Positions 13,220-25,119 of a stretch of DNA of 64,000 nucleotides are shown here, one piece after another. The notes below the pieces were generated by a model. The model saw nothing but the letters and a program-made list of their open reading frames with translations, was not told the origin of the DNA and did not search any database. The translations under genes and the position numbers were made by a program. The stretch lies in assembly GCF_030272615.1 (NCBI RefSeq), contig NC_081412.1, forward strand, positions 683,900,583 to 683,964,582. The letters are read 5' to 3'. Position 1 is the stretch's first letter. The number at the start of each line of letters is the position of its first letter. The DNA is from Cryptomeria japonica (Eukaryota > Streptophyta > Pinopsida > Cupressales > Cupressaceae).

Positions 13220-14027
13220 GATGCAACTCAATGTATCTTAGTTCTCATCAAGAGGGGCAGAAACCCCTAACTTGTCTTTTAGATAACAAAATGTTTCTGT
13301 AGGCAAAGGCTTAGTAAAGATATCTGCAATCTATGATGTAGTAGATACATACTCCAGTCTCACTTCATGCTCACTCACCTTCTCCCTCAAGAAATGATAC
13401 TTGATAGACACATTCTTAGTCTTAGAATGTTGCACCATATTCTTTGACATATTAATAGTACTTGACTTATCAAGATAAATAATAGTAGGCTCATCATACA
13501 CAACTCTGATATCCTTCAACATTTTCTTCATCCAAACTACCTGAGTATAGTTAGTAGTAGCAACAATATACTTAGCTTCAGCAGTAGATAAAGATATTGA
13601 ATCTTGATTTTTTCTAGCCCATTAAACCAATTTCTTTCCTAAAAAGAATGCACCACCGAAGGTACTCTTCAGGTCATCAAAATATCCTTCCCAATCTGTA
13701 TCAGTGTAAGTACATAACATGAAATCATTATTCTTAGGATACCATAAATCATAACCAACATTCCCTTTCAGGTATCTGAATATCCTCTTAACAAGTTACA
13801 TGACTTTCTTTCAGAAGAACTTGATATCTAGCAACCATGCATACAAGATGCATAATGTCAAGTCTAGTTTGAGTCAACTATAGCAATCCACCAACCATAT
13901 ATCTATACAAAGTCTAATTAGCTTTTGAAGATTCATCATTCTTAGACAATTTACAACTAGTCACCATAAGAGTTCCAGCCAGTTTAGAATCATCTAACCC
14001 AAATTTCTTCAACAATTCCTTAACATA
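13220..14027 (-). pseudogene. Element A RT C-terminus and RNase H (copia), decayed
   Basis: Minus-strand frames encode the end of a copia reverse transcriptase (KYVKELLKKFGLDDSKL) and, further left, the C-terminal part of its RNase H (STINMSKNMVQHSKTKN then IKYHFLREKV). These direct copying of element RNA and removal of the RNA strand. Stops and frameshifts separate the pieces. The right edge is cut by insertion of element B, and the protein resumes at 21355. It is non-functional as it stands. Confidence 0.85.
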
Positions 14028-14032
14028 CTTAG
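14028..14032. repeat. Target-site duplication of element B, left
   Basis: CTTAG here matches CTCAG at 21350-21354 in four of five bases. Both flank the B LTRs and lie in the RT frame of host element A. Confidence 0.75.
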
Positions 14033-15513
14033 TATTGGCATATGTGCAGTGTATGATGACATGATGATATTGTATATTGACATTGATGTAAATATGTTGA
14101 AGAGTGAACCGATATATTAAAGTAAGCAATTGGAAAGAGAACCGGTATGATGTTGTGAACCAGTGTATGTGAAAAAGTGAAGCGGTATGTTTGTCCAAGT
14201 GAACCGGCATATGGAATGTTTTGTATCAAGGTTTTATATGGTATGGCTACTAGTTGGTAGTCTCAGCTTCAGGGTTTCTAGTTGAAGTGTTCCAAGCCTG
14301 TGTGATTCAACCAATGATATTGTGTGATGAGTTAGAATTGTAATGAAGATTAGATCGTCTTGCAACATCGGCCTTGTGTGCGCGAAGGATCTTGCATGAA
14401 GGAGATTGATCCTATCTACCTCAGGAATGTGTGAAGTCTTTGTAAATGATGGAGAATGTGTGATGGGTTATCAGCCTCCTAGAAGCGGTGAAGAACGAAC
14501 GTTGGAGAACGTCTTGAGATCTATTCAAGACTGTTTTATTCAATGCAATGTATTCAATGGTCAGGATTGAACTGACTGAATTGCTTAACCTAAATGTTTA
14601 GGGTTTAGGGTTTATGCTACCGACCTATCTGTTTCCTATAAGGTTGATGTTGTTTTTCATTTTGAGGTTGTTGGCAAATGTTGTGTGTGTGTATCCAAGT
14701 GCAGAGATATGTGATTCTTGCCAGACCAGATAAGAGAGTAGATACCTATAGAGTGTGAATGCAGAAGGAAGGAACTAAAGTGGATTTGCATTGGCATTGA
14801 GTGTTGTTACTAGATCATTGTAATACCTGTTGAACTCTAACCACTTCAATGGTTGGAAAATCCCTTAATAGGGTAGCTTTAACTGACTTGCTGTAAATCC
14901 TTTAACAGGGTGACTCAAAATCATCGAGTTCTTAAAATCCTCTAACAAGGTAACCTTTAACAGGGTTTAACCCTTAATTGGGTATTTTAGCCTCCCTTAA
15001 CCAGGTGATCCCTAGCAGGATCGGTTCCTAGTAGAACCTATTGTAATAGTCTTTAACCAGACTAGGCTCCTAATAGAGCGGACTTCAAAAGAGTTCAAAG
15101 AATAGCTTGTGGGTATTCATCCCCACCATGGTTTTTCCCAGTTGGGTTTCCACATGAAAAATTAGTATGCCATGTGTGATGCCTTTCATGTGATGGTTTA
15201 GTGTTTTATTTCAAAGTGGCAAATCATGTTGAACTAGCAATTATTATATTTCTGATGGTAAATTAATTGTGTATTCATCTAGGTGAAGTGGAAATAAGAT
15301 ATTAGGTTGTGTGATGATCTAAGTGTTATCGGTTTAGGTCCTTCACGGTCTCACTGTGTGTTACCAGTAGTGCCCTGATTTAGACCGGTGATACTGTTTA
15401 CGAGTTGAGTACAGTCTTTGCTGCCAAAGCAGTTTAGGGAAATTTTTTGTCTGTACTGATTCACCCCCCCTCTCAATACCGGTTTGGTACTAACTATTCA
15501 TCATTAATCATCA
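14033..15513 (+). repeat. Element B 5' LTR
   Basis: It begins TATTGGCATATG (the 3' copy has TGTTGGCATATG, so the terminal TG is mutated here) and ends AATCATCA just before the primer-binding site. It includes CCCCACCATGGTTTTTCCCA at about 15121, the plus-strand version of the signature shared by the other copia LTRs. Confidence 0.9.
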
Positions 15514-15515
15514 AT

Positions 15516-15527
15516 TGGTATCAGAGC
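15516..15527 (+). promoter_or_regulatory. Element B primer-binding site
   Basis: TGGTATCAGAGC is complementary to the 3' end of plant initiator methionine tRNA, the usual primer for plant copia elements. It lies two bases after the 5' LTR. Confidence 0.95.
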
Positions 15528-15584
15528 ATCCTCCAGGTCCTCTATGTTATAAGATTAATCGCTTGAGGAAAAGATCCTATTCTA

Positions 15585-16927
15585 ATGATGAAGAGGGAAG
15601 GTCCAAAGTCCAATAGAGATAACTTTAAAAAATGGAAGGACAGAATGAAGATCTACATTAGAAGCATGGTGCTCAACACTAGAACTATGTTGAGAATGCT
15701 TATTTTATCCCTACCAGTACTCTCATCGATGATCAGAGAAGAGAGATTCAGGAGAATGGGCAAGTCATGGAAGCCCTTATCAGTAGTCTATTTGACATTG
15801 AGTTTATTGATGTTCAGGATAAAGACAATCCCAAAGAAGTATGGGATACTCTGGAGAATATCTATGGCAGTGATGAGCATGTGAAACAAGCTAAGGAAGA
15901 CAGCCTTAGGGGAAAGTTTGAAGACATGCAGATGGTTGAAGGTGAGAACATTCAACAATATGGGATAAGAATCAAAACTATTGTTGGAGACATCAAGAGT
16001 GTAGGAGGAAAGATAGATGATTCCATTGTTGTGAGCAAAGTCTTAAGATCCTTCTTACCGGTCTATGCAATAAGGGTTGCTTCTATTCAGGAGTTGAGAT
16101 CTATTGACAAGACAAAGGTATCCCTTGATTCTATCATTGCTAAGTTGACCACATATGAGCTAAATAGTTTTGATGTCAATATTCAGAAGACTGAATCAGC
16201 CTTTAGTCCATCTACTACACCATCTAGAAAGGGAAAAGAAGCCAGTACCAGTGGTGAAACAAGACAAAGCAAAGAAATGGATGATGAGGAGATCCTAATG
16301 GAATTTGAATCTCTTCTTGCTAAGAGACTTCCTAAGGGAACTGGTAAATACAGAGGTAAGCTCCCTTTGAAATGCTTTTCTTGCAATAGGATAAGACACA
16401 TTACTGTAAACTATCCTAATGGTGATAACAAGGAAAAATCGGAGAAGTTCAAGAAGTTCAAAGGAGGAAACAAGAGAAACTATTTTTTAGCAATTGATGA
16501 AGGTGTAACTAATGAAGAGAGTGAAGATATTGTGTTTGTAGCAATCAAGGAAGATATGTCAGACAAGAAGGCTCTTGTCTCCCACTTTGATAATTCCAAT
16601 GAGTGGATTATTGACAGTGACTGCTCTCACCATATGACTGGTGAATGGAGTAAGTTTCTATCTCTGGAAGAATATGATGGTGGTGTGGTCCGTTTTGGTA
16701 ATGATGCACCATGTATGGTAAAAGGTAGAGGGTCTATCTCTCTAAATGGAAAAAACAGTGTTGATAATGTGTATTGGGTAGAAGATCTCAGACACAACCT
16801 TTTGAGTGTTGCCCAACTGAATGATAATGGACTCACTTTGGAATTTAAAAATGGAGTGTGCAAAATCAAAGGAAAGAATGGTGAACTGATAGCCACCAGT
16901 ATGCAGACCAAAGGTAACCTATTTTAG
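15585..16927 (+). pseudogene. Element B gag and protease (copia), inactivated
   Basis: The gag begins at ATG 15585 in one frame. It shifts near 15665-15672, apparently by loss of one base, into the frame that is open at 15767-16927. A TAG lies just after the shift at about 15687. The long frame has the copia gag region and a zinc knuckle (CFSCNRIRHITVNY) whose last cysteine is tyrosine and whose glycine is arginine. The aspartic protease follows, with WIIDSDCSHHMTG in place of the usual D-S-G catalytic triplet. Both changes should abolish function. The frame ends at a TAG at 16925, just before the integrase region in the same frame. Confidence 0.9.
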
Positions 16928-18097
16928 CTAAATGCAAATATATGTACATGTCTTATGTCTAAGTTTGATGATAGTTGGATATAGCATAGGAGACTCTACC
17001 ATGTAAACTTTTATAACATTGTGAAGGCCAGTGAGATCAAGGTAGTTAGAGGATTGCATGTGCTGAGAAAACCGGAAAATCCTTTGTGCAGAGAGTGTCA
17101 ACTAGGGAAAATGTCTTCCTCAACCTTTAAAGGTAAATCTTTCACTGTAGACAATTTACTTGATCTTGTGCATATTGATTTGTGTGGTCCTATGAAAACT
17201 AGGAGTGTGCAGGGAGATAGGTATTTTATGATTCTTATTGATGATTTCTCAAGAATGATGTGGGTCACATTCTTGAAGGACAAGTTTGAAGCCTTTGAAA
17301 AGTTCAAAGCCTTCAAAGCACTGGTAGAAAAAGAAAGCAGTAAGAGAATCAAATGCCTTAGAACTGATCAAGGAGGAGAATTCACTTCTAGTGAATTCAA
17401 TAAGTACTATGAAGAGAATGGCATCAAGAGGCAATTGTCTGCCCCCCGGTCTCCACGACAGAATGGCCTAGTAGAGAGGAACAACCAGACTGTAGTTGAA
17501 GCAGCCAGAACAATGCTGATCCAAGGGAAGGTTGCTCACACCTTTTGGAGAGAAGTGGTGAGCACTATAGTCTACACAATGAACTGGGTACTCATCAAGA
17601 AAGGTAAGGATAAGACTCCTTATGAGTATTGGACCGGTAAGACACTAGTGGCAAGCTACTTTATAGTGTTTGGTAGCAAATATTATATCAAGAGGAGTGA
17701 ACACTAGAGCAAGTTTGATGCAAAATGTGATGAGGGAATATTCCTAGGGTATTCCACCAAGAGAAAATCTCTCAAGTGTTTTAACAATAGGACTCAAAGA
17801 ATTGTGGAAAGCATCAATGTGAGAATTGACGAAACCTCTAAGAAGACTGAGGAAATCGGCAGTGAGCAAGCGGTAAATGAACCAGTTGTAACCTTCTGGG
17901 AACTGGTTGCAAAACAACCAAGTACTAGTAATAGTGTTCCTACACCAGTAGATGCAAATGTTGATACTGATGAAGATGAGAATGAAGAAGAAAAGCAAGA
18001 GGAATCAACCAAGATCATTCCTTGGTATGTAAAGCTGAATCATGATCCAAAGCAGATCATAGGAGATAAGGATGCAAGAACCCTTACAAGAAGATAA
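16928..18097 (+). pseudogene. Element B integrase (copia), with stops
   Basis: The same frame as the gag-protease resumes after TAG codons at 16925 and 16985. The zinc-binding end (CRECQLGKM) is followed by the catalytic core with HIDLCGPM, LRTDQGGEFTS and NGLVERNNQ, which supply the D, D and E residues. The C-terminal part includes EYWTGKTL and, after a TAG at 17705, FLGYSTKRKSLK. Integrase inserts the cDNA into the genome. Catalytic residues are intact but three or more stops prevent a full protein. Confidence 0.9.
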
Positions 18098-18180
18098 GTC
18101 AGAGAGAATTCTTGCATGATTTTTGAGTTTGAGCCTAAACATTTAAAGAAGCTCACAAAGATGAAGACTAGGTCAAGGCT

Positions 18181-19079
18181 ATGGAAGAGGAACTTGACCA
18201 GATAGAAAAGAATGGTACATGGTCTCTGGTACCTAGACCTGAGCACAAAAATGTCATTGGCACCAAATGGGTTTTCAGAAACAAGCTGAATGAAATGGCT
18301 TAGTGGCTAGAAACAAAGCAAGGTTAGTATGTAAAGGATATGCTCATGAGGAAGGAGAGGACTATGGAGAAACCTTTTCTCTAGTAGATATACTAGAAGG
18401 AATTTGAATGTTACTTTCTTATGCAGCCTTCAAGGGATTCAAAGTGTATCAGATGGATGTAAAATATGCATTCCTGAATGGAATACTTGAAGAGGAAGTG
18501 TATATAGAGAAACCAAATGGGTTTGCCTTATCTGAAGATAGTGATATGGTGTGTAGGATACATAAAGCCTTGTATGGGTTGAAGCAAGCACCTAGAGAAT
18601 GGTATGACCGTCTCCACTCCCATCTTGTGAAGAGTGGATTTGAAAGAACCAGTGAAGATAGAAATATCTATCTAAAGTCAGAAGGAAATCAGATTCTGAT
18701 TTGTGAGGTATTTGTTGATGACATAATCTTTGGTGGAGATGATGAGATGAGCCATGTGTTTGCTGAAGAAATGGAGAAGGAATTTGAGATGTCTCTAATA
18801 GGAGAGATTAAATTCTTCATTGGACTGCAGATCCAACAAATGAAAGATGGTATCTTTATCACTCAGTCCAAGTATGTCAAAGAGGTGTTGAAGACCTTTG
18901 GCATGGAAGACAGCAAACCGGTGGGTACATCGATGGTGACCGATTGCAAATTATCAAAAGAAGATGACTCAGCACTGGTGAATGAGAAGGAATACCAGTC
19001 AATGATTGGTAAGATGCATTATGTAGTGCATAGCAAACCGGACATTGCACATGCAATAGGCATTGCTGCACATTTTTAG
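18181..19079 (+). pseudogene. Element B reverse transcriptase (copia)
   Basis: Residues 61-223 of the main frame (18408-19079) hold RT motifs: MDVKYAFLNG, LYGLKQAPREWY and the catalytic FVDDIIFGG. The preceding N-terminal part (NGTWSLVP..., [10 protein letters not shown]) is in another frame at 18181-18300, and VARNKARLVCKGYA at about 18303 is back in the main frame. A TGA at 18405, where arginine is expected, and a TAG at 19077 interrupt it. The catalytic residues are preserved but the frame is broken. Confidence 0.9.
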
Positions 19080-19648
19080 AAAAATCCAAGAGAATCCCAC
19101 TTAGTAGCAGTCAAGTGGATTCTTAGATATCTAAAGGGAACTATAGAGTATGGATTGTGGTATCCATACAACAATGACTTCAGTCTCAAAGTGTTTACTG
19201 ATGCCGATTGGGCTGGTAATGTGGATGACTGAAAGAGCATAACCGGTGGTGCATTCTTTCTCGGTGGTAGACTAGTCTCATGGATGAGCAAAAACCAGAG
19301 CTGTATCTCTTAGTCCATAACTGAAGCAGAGTATGTTGCAGATTTTATGAACTGCACTCAGACAATTTGGATGAAGCATGAGTCCATGTATCTAAACTAG
19401 TAAGTATATTTTGTGATAACACAAGTGCTATCAATATCTCCAAAAATTTGGTATTGCATGCTAGAACCAAGCACTTTGAGCTCAAGTATCATTTCTTGAG
19501 GGAGAAAGTTCAGAACAAAGAGATTGTATTGGAACATGTTTCTAGTAAGGAGCAGTTAGCAGACATATTCACCAAGCCTCTACTGAAGGCTACATTTACC
19601 TACTTAAGAGGTGAATTAGGGGTGGTACCCCTTCAAGAGGTGAACTAA
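19080..19648 (+). pseudogene. Element B RNase H (copia), decayed
   Basis: It continues the RT frame through NPRESHLVAVKWILRYLKGT and FTDADWAGNVDD, then TGA, then a frameshift near 19310. It ends as the 66-codon frame 19448-19648 with KHFELKYHFLREKV and QLADIFTKPL, the standard C-terminus of copia polyproteins. The final TAA marks the end of coding sequence, about 240 bp before the 3' LTR. Confidence 0.85.
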
Positions 19649-19761
19649 AGGTATGTGCTCCACATCAGTTAGGTATTGTAGTGTCAAATCTTTTCAGAAT
19701 TGATGTGTTGAAGGATGCTACTCCTCAGAGGGAGTAGCATAGTGGAATAGGGAAGCTTGTG

Positions 19762-19890
19762 CCTCCACTTTGGCATTGTTGTCAAAGGGGGAGAAGATGT
19801 GATGTAGAGAAGATATATGCAACTTTGGGGGAGAAGATGTGAAGCAGAGAGATATCTTTGTATATTGCCATCAATGCCAAAGGGGGAGAT
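19762..19890 (+). promoter_or_regulatory. Element B multiple polypurine tracts
   Basis: GGCATTGTTGTCAAAGGGGG (about 19771) and TTTGGGGGAGAAGATG (about 19824) precede the LTR-adjacent CCATCAATGCCAAAGGGGGA (about 19868-19887). The last is the conventional plus-strand primer site. The first repeats its core about 90 bp upstream. Confidence 0.75.
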
Positions 19891-21349
19891 TGTTGGCATA
19901 TGTGCAGTGTATGATGACAAGATGATATTGTATGTTGTCATTGATGTCAATATGCTAAAGAGTGAACCGGTATATGGAAGTAAGCAACTGAAAAGAGAAC
20001 TGATATGATGTTGTGAATCAGTATATGTGAAAAAGTGAAGCAGTATGTTTGTCCAAGTGAACCGACATATGGAATGTTTTGTATTAAGGTTTCATATGGT
20101 ATGACTACCGGTTGGTAGTCTCAACTTCAGGGTTTTTGGTTGAAGTGTTCCAAGCCTATGTGATTCAACCGATGACATCATGTGATGAGTTATCATTGTA
20201 ATGAAGATCAGACCATGTTGCCACATCAGCCTTATGCACGTGAAGGATCTTGCATGAAGGAGATTGATCCTATCTACCTCGAGAATGTGTGAAGTCTTCG
20301 TAAACGGTGAAGAATGCGTGATGGGTTATCAGCCTCCTAGAAGCGGTGAAGAATGAATGTTGGAGAACGTCTTGAGATCTATTCAGGACTATTGTATTCA
20401 ACAGTCAGGATTGAACTGACTAAATTTCTTAACCTAAATGTTTAGGGTTTAGGGTTTATGCTACCAACCTATCTATTTCTTATAAGGTCACTGTTGTTTT
20501 TCACTTTGAGGTTGTTGGCAAATGTTGTGTGTGTGTATCCAAGTGTAGAGATACATGATTCTTGCCAGACTAGATAAGAGAGTAGATACCTACAGAGTGT
20601 GATTGTAGAAGGAAGGAACTAAAGCAGATCTGCATTGGCATTGAGTGTTATTACCAGATCATCCTGTTGACCTCTAACCACTTCAACAGTTGGAAAATCC
20701 CTTGATAGGGTAACTTTAACTGACTTGCTGTAAATTCTTTAACAGGGTGACTCAAAATCATTGAGTTCTTAAAATCCTCTAACAAGGTAACCTTTAACAA
20801 GGTTTAACCCTTAATCAGGTATTTTAGCCATCCCTTAACCAGGTAATCCCTAGCAGGATTGGTTCCTAGTAGAACCTATTGTAATAGTCTTTAACCAGAC
20901 TAGGCTCCTAACAGAGCAAACTTCAAAAGAGTTTAAAGAACAGCTTGTGGGTATTCATCCCCACCTTGGATTTTCCCAGTTGGGTTTCCACGTGAAAAAT
21001 CAGTATGTCATGTGTGATGCCTTTCATGTGATCGTTTAGTGTTTATGTCAAAGTGGTAAATCATGTTGAACTAGCAATTATTATATTTTTGCTGGTAAAT
21101 TACTTATGTATGCATATGGGTGAAGTGGAAATAAGATATTACGTTGTGTGATGATCTAAGTGTCACCAATTTAGGTCCTTCATAGTCTCACTGTGTGTTA
21201 CAGTAGTGCCCTAATTTAAACCAGTGATATTGTTTACCAGTTGAGTATAGTCTTTACTGCCAAAGCAATTTAGGGAAAGTTTTTGTTTGTCCTGATTCAC
21301 CCCCCCTCTCAGTACCGGTTTGGTACTAACTATTCATCATTAATCATCA
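19891..21349 (+). repeat. Element B 3' LTR
   Basis: It begins TGTTGGCATATG, ends AATCATCA and is 1459 bp. It aligns along its length with the 5' LTR, with scattered substitutions and small indels. The visible LTR divergence indicates an old insertion. Confidence 0.9.
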
Positions 21350-21354
21350 CTCAG

Positions 21355-21501
21355 ATTGAGATATAAAAATGCCTTTACCAGTCTATGCAATCTGTAATCC
21401 CAAGAAGAATTTCATGTCACCTATCATAGACATATCAAATTGTTTTTGCATATCATAGGCAAACTTCATTCTCAAGTCATCATCACCTCCAAAAATGATA
21501 T
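21355..21501 (-). pseudogene. Element A RT middle fragment between two insertions
   Basis: Minus-strand translation gives IIFGGDDDLRMKFAYDMQ, then MIGDMKFFLGLQIA, a stop, and GKGIFISQS. This is the copia RT stretch just after the catalytic VDD motif. To the left it continues past element B into KYVKELLKKFGLDD at 14027. To the right it joins the VEVFVDD end at 47088 across element C. It establishes that A, B and C are nested. Confidence 0.9.
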
Positions 21502-22664
21502 TGTATACACCTAAAAATTGGCTATGAGCAATTAAATAAATATTCTATATTTATTTAATATTTATTTAACAATTATTCATCTATTAAATAGTTAATTTGA
21601 AAAGATTAATTTATTTAATTCATTTTCATGTCTTTCTATTAATTAATATTTTATTAATTAATTCATTTATCTTATTCCTCTAATTAATTAAATATGTAAT
21701 ATTTAATTATCTCCTCCAAACAATTAAATATCTAATATTTAATAGTTATTCTCCTATCCTATAGTCTCAAATATTAAATGATTCCTTAATTATTTAATAT
21801 CTCTTTTCCGACTCACCCTCCATCTCCACTTCATATTCCCTTTGCCAACTCATCCAACATGTGGCTAAGGAAATTAATATTCCTTAAATATTAATTCATG
21901 ATTTATCTTCAACTTCCAAAATTAATGAAATTGTGTACGTACACATATTTCATAACCATTTCCTATATTCTCTCCAACACCCCCTACATCTTGGGAAGGA
22001 CTTGAGTCCACTTGTCCTACCATACCTAAATTTTCTCCAACCATCCCTAGATTCCCTTAGTCAGCAACCCAGTCAAGGTGAGATGAGTGACACTTGTCTT
22101 CTCCTTCCCCCTTTCTCTCAACCTTCGCCTTTGCTCATAGCCATTCAAATCTGTAGATCTGATCAAGACTGTTGATCTGAGCCACATCATCTAATCCTCT
22201 CAAAGTCTATAAAATCAAGAGCTTTAGTTGAGTGAGAGTTAGAAAATCAAGAGTCTTCAAAAAAATAGTTTTCAATCAATCATATGCATCCGTGAGTTTT
22301 TGAAGCAATTAGCAAATAGCAAATATCATTTTAGCAATATAATCATAGAGCATAATCATTTTAGCATAATCATGTAGCTTTGCATATCATACTATCAGTT
22401 AACAACAAGTTATCAGTCCATTCTTCATATGCCATCTTGGAAGCCAACAGTGCATTGTCTGAGAGCACACCATCTGCAACCAGGAACAGTGGAGTTAGGA
22501 CACAATGAGACATAAGCCATGGAGGTAAAATAGTGTTTTATTTTAATATTTATTTCATGCAGTATCATTGGTGGATTTTGGATTTCCTATATGCATTTCC
22601 ATTGTATTTTGTGAAACTGACTTATTACAGGTAACATTCTGAGGATGAAATTCAAGCTCACACA
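21502..22664 (+). repeat. Element C 5' LTR
   Basis: It begins TGTATACACC and ends GCTCACACA. A TATA box (TATAAAA, 22208-22214) lies about 450 bp before its end. An 80-codon open frame at 21933-22175 is shared with the 3' LTR and is most likely chance. Confidence 0.9.
22208..22214 (+). promoter_or_regulatory. Probable TATA box of element C LTR promoter
   Basis: TATAAAA occurs in a conserved stretch of the LTR and is repeated at 46633-46639 in the 3' LTR. Position within the LTR fits a U3 promoter. No transcription start can be confirmed. Confidence 0.5.
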
Positions 22665-22667
22665 TTT

Positions 22668-22685
22668 TGGTGCCCACCATGGGGC
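22668..22685 (+). promoter_or_regulatory. Element C primer-binding site
   Basis: TGGTGCCCACCATGGGGC starts three bases after the LTR with the required TGG. I do not assign the priming tRNA. Confidence 0.7.
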
Positions 22686-22766
22686 TGGACCTCGCATATA
22701 TCTTTAAAAATCTCACAAAAATAAAATTAATGTATTTCTAATGCAGATTCATGCATATGCCAATTT

Positions 22767-23057
22767 CAATAGCACGTTTGCATTGTAGGTTAGCACTTTT
22801 GCATCATAGGTTATTGCATATATCATATAGGTTAGCGTTTTTGTCAAAAAATCAGCGCTTTTGCACAATAGGTTAGTGCATATGTCATGTAGGTTAGTGC
22901 TTTTGTCAGAAAATCAACACTTTTGCACAATAGGTTAGCGCATATTTCATACAGGTTAGCGTTTTTGTAACGCAGGCTAGCGCTTTTGTAATGAAGGTTA
23001 GCGCGTGTGTAATGCAGGTTAGTGCTTTTGAATCCTAGGATAGCGCATTTGACAAAA
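22767..23057 (+). repeat. Element C leader array, 21-bp period, about 13 units
   Basis: AGGTTAGCGCTTTTG-like units recur at 22787, 22808, 22829, 22870, 22891, 22932, 22953, 22974, 22995, 23016 and 23037, with weaker copies at 22850 and 22912. Spacing is 20-21 bp throughout. Units alternate TTAGCG(C/T)TTTTG with TTAGCGCATATG. A related array in reverse complement lies at 45054-45420. Confidence 0.85.
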
Positions 23058-25119
23058 AGTTTGTAACTGATTTGAAATTAGGCTTGTGAAGCCCACCTGA
23101 GGTTTTTTACTAACTTTTTACTATTTCGCAAATTTCTAACAGTTTCTTGTAGGTTTGGAGAAGACAAGTTAGGATTTAGTGATTTCTTTTCTATCTTTTT
23201 CAAAGTTGGTTAAAAAGAGCTCATATTTCCTTTTGGATAAAAAGAACTTCATTTTTCAATTTGGTGTTCTAAAAAGTACCTTACTTGTTTTTGGGCTCTA
23301 AAAATAATCACATTTGCAAGGTAAAAAGAACAACAAATCAAACATTTTTACTTTCTTGCAAAGTTAAGACATTCACACTTCAAATTTTGGGCTCTAGAAA
23401 GAACAACAATCTTTTATTTTCTTGCAAAGGTAAAAAGAACAATCAATCTTATATTTTGCAAGTTAAAAAGAACAGTCAACTTGTCTATTCTTACAAAGCA
23501 AGTTACTTTTTGCAACGATTTTCATTTTGTTGACCAGGATTTCAAATTCCTAGTTTAGAAAATCATTTTCTATATGGGGCTAAAATAAACACCATGCTTG
23601 TTGGAGCAACATCTCAAAATAGGACTTAGCCAACAAATTGCTTTGAAAAAGTTAAAAAGAACGCTTGTATTCTATGTCTCGAAAGTGGTAGGTATATGCT
23701 CTCCCCTTAACTGGGTGATAAAAGATCCAAACCCACTCTTTTACGCTTTCTTTACTTTCAAGCAATTAATCCTTTAGAGGGCCTACCTTCCTGAGCTACC
23801 TTAAGGGGGCTAGTGAGAGGGGAACAACCTAAAGTGGAAACGAGCTAATACCGAGTCCTTCCAATCCACTCTAAATAAATCATGTTTGTAACGAAAGTTC
23901 AAACAACATGTGCTGATAAGTTCATACCGACACTATGTTTCCCCACAAACCCTATGGAGCATAACCTCTATAGGCTGGGAACCTTTTGTATTTACAGAAC
24001 TGAAAGTGCCGCATCTATGGCCACATGACCTGAAGCCTTTATTAAAAACTATTTGTACTAGTTGCCAAAAACCTTCTAGCTGTTGGCGCAGGAGGTTGGA
24101 CCTCTGAAGCAGCTCACACACATACAGTTCCTAGTAGAGATATGAATTTTTCCATGAGGAGATTTCATGGAGACTGGTGGTTGGCTGCCCCAAAGAAGTG
24201 AGTACTGAGGGTGGAGCCAGTGGGGTCAAGCATCTAAATATCCACTTTAAATAGCATAGCCTCGGGGGAAACTCCATGTGAGATTCAACAACTATTGTCT
24301 CAACCCACCATAAGGATTTGTACTTACTTGTGCATTTTTATTTATTAAACATTGTGTCTTCTATGTCTATAACATGTTCCAAATGGTCAAAAATTGAAGA
24401 ATATTATCATCTACAAGTGATCAAAAATCAACAAATTTCTAAAAAGTGTGATCAAAAGGATAAAACAAAAAGCATTCTAACACTTGAAGCACCAACTCAA
24501 AATCAAAGTATCAAAACATCAAGATAGCTGAAAACAACTAGGTTGCTAATCCTATAGGTTATTTTGAAAAGGTTCTATAAACATCAACATTTAGCAAACT
24601 ATTGATTCAAACATCTTAAGTGCAAAAATCAACATCCTTGTCAAGACTCTCATTAGGATAATCCAATCCTATATCATGAAGCTTGATCAATCTATTCTAG
24701 GTTCCTAATCTTGGATATATCTTTCCTATTTTGAACTTAGGTTACATCAAAACCAAAATTGCACCAACATTGGAATCAAACTTGTAAACTGTCAAATGCT
24801 TATATGACTTTTAAATATCACCTTAAGAAAAGAAAACCTAGTTACAAAGCTACTCAGAAGAGAATAAGATTCTTGCATATCAATCGTAAGATCTTACTGA
24901 AACATAGGACATTCCTACACCATTTTCATCACTACTTACGTGGCTACGGTATAGAATTTGATGGTGAAACTCTACAAAGACATGCCTTTCAACAAAGAGA
25001 TGCTTTATCCCAACGAACAAACAATAGTGGTAAGATCAATAAAGCATATCTTCCTAAACCAATAATTACTTATTGACCTTGTCCTTGGGAATTTTTTTGG
25101 AAAACTTTGAGATAAACAC
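23058..25119 (+). other. Element C untranslated leader
   Basis: This 2-kb stretch between primer-binding site and gag contains repeated short AAAAAGAACAA runs (23265-23480). Several open frames of 65-105 codons have no motif. A leader of this size is typical of giant Tat-type elements. Confidence 0.6.

Larger units (their letters stand above)
14033..21349 (+). mobile_element. Element B: Ty1/copia LTR retrotransposon
   Basis: The element is 7317 bp with LTRs of 1481 and 1459 bp. It has an initiator-Met tRNA primer-binding site, copia domain order (gag, protease, integrase, RT, RNase H) and a polypurine tract. It lies in opposite orientation to host A, within A's RT. Its coding region has several stops and at least three frameshifts, so it is not autonomous. 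Its LTRs and internal sequence resemble those of A and F in layout but not in detail. Confidence 0.95.

Noticed and set aside
21933-22175. 80-codon frame present in both LTRs of element C
   Set aside because: Its conservation is explained by LTR duplication at insertion, not by coding selection.
22767-23057. CRISPR-like regular array
   Set aside because: Units are 20-21 bp, diverged, contiguous, have no unique spacers and lie in a plant retrotransposon leader.
24759-25076. 105-codon frame just before the C gag
   Set aside because: No motif. It lies within the leader and ends before the probable gag start at 25120.
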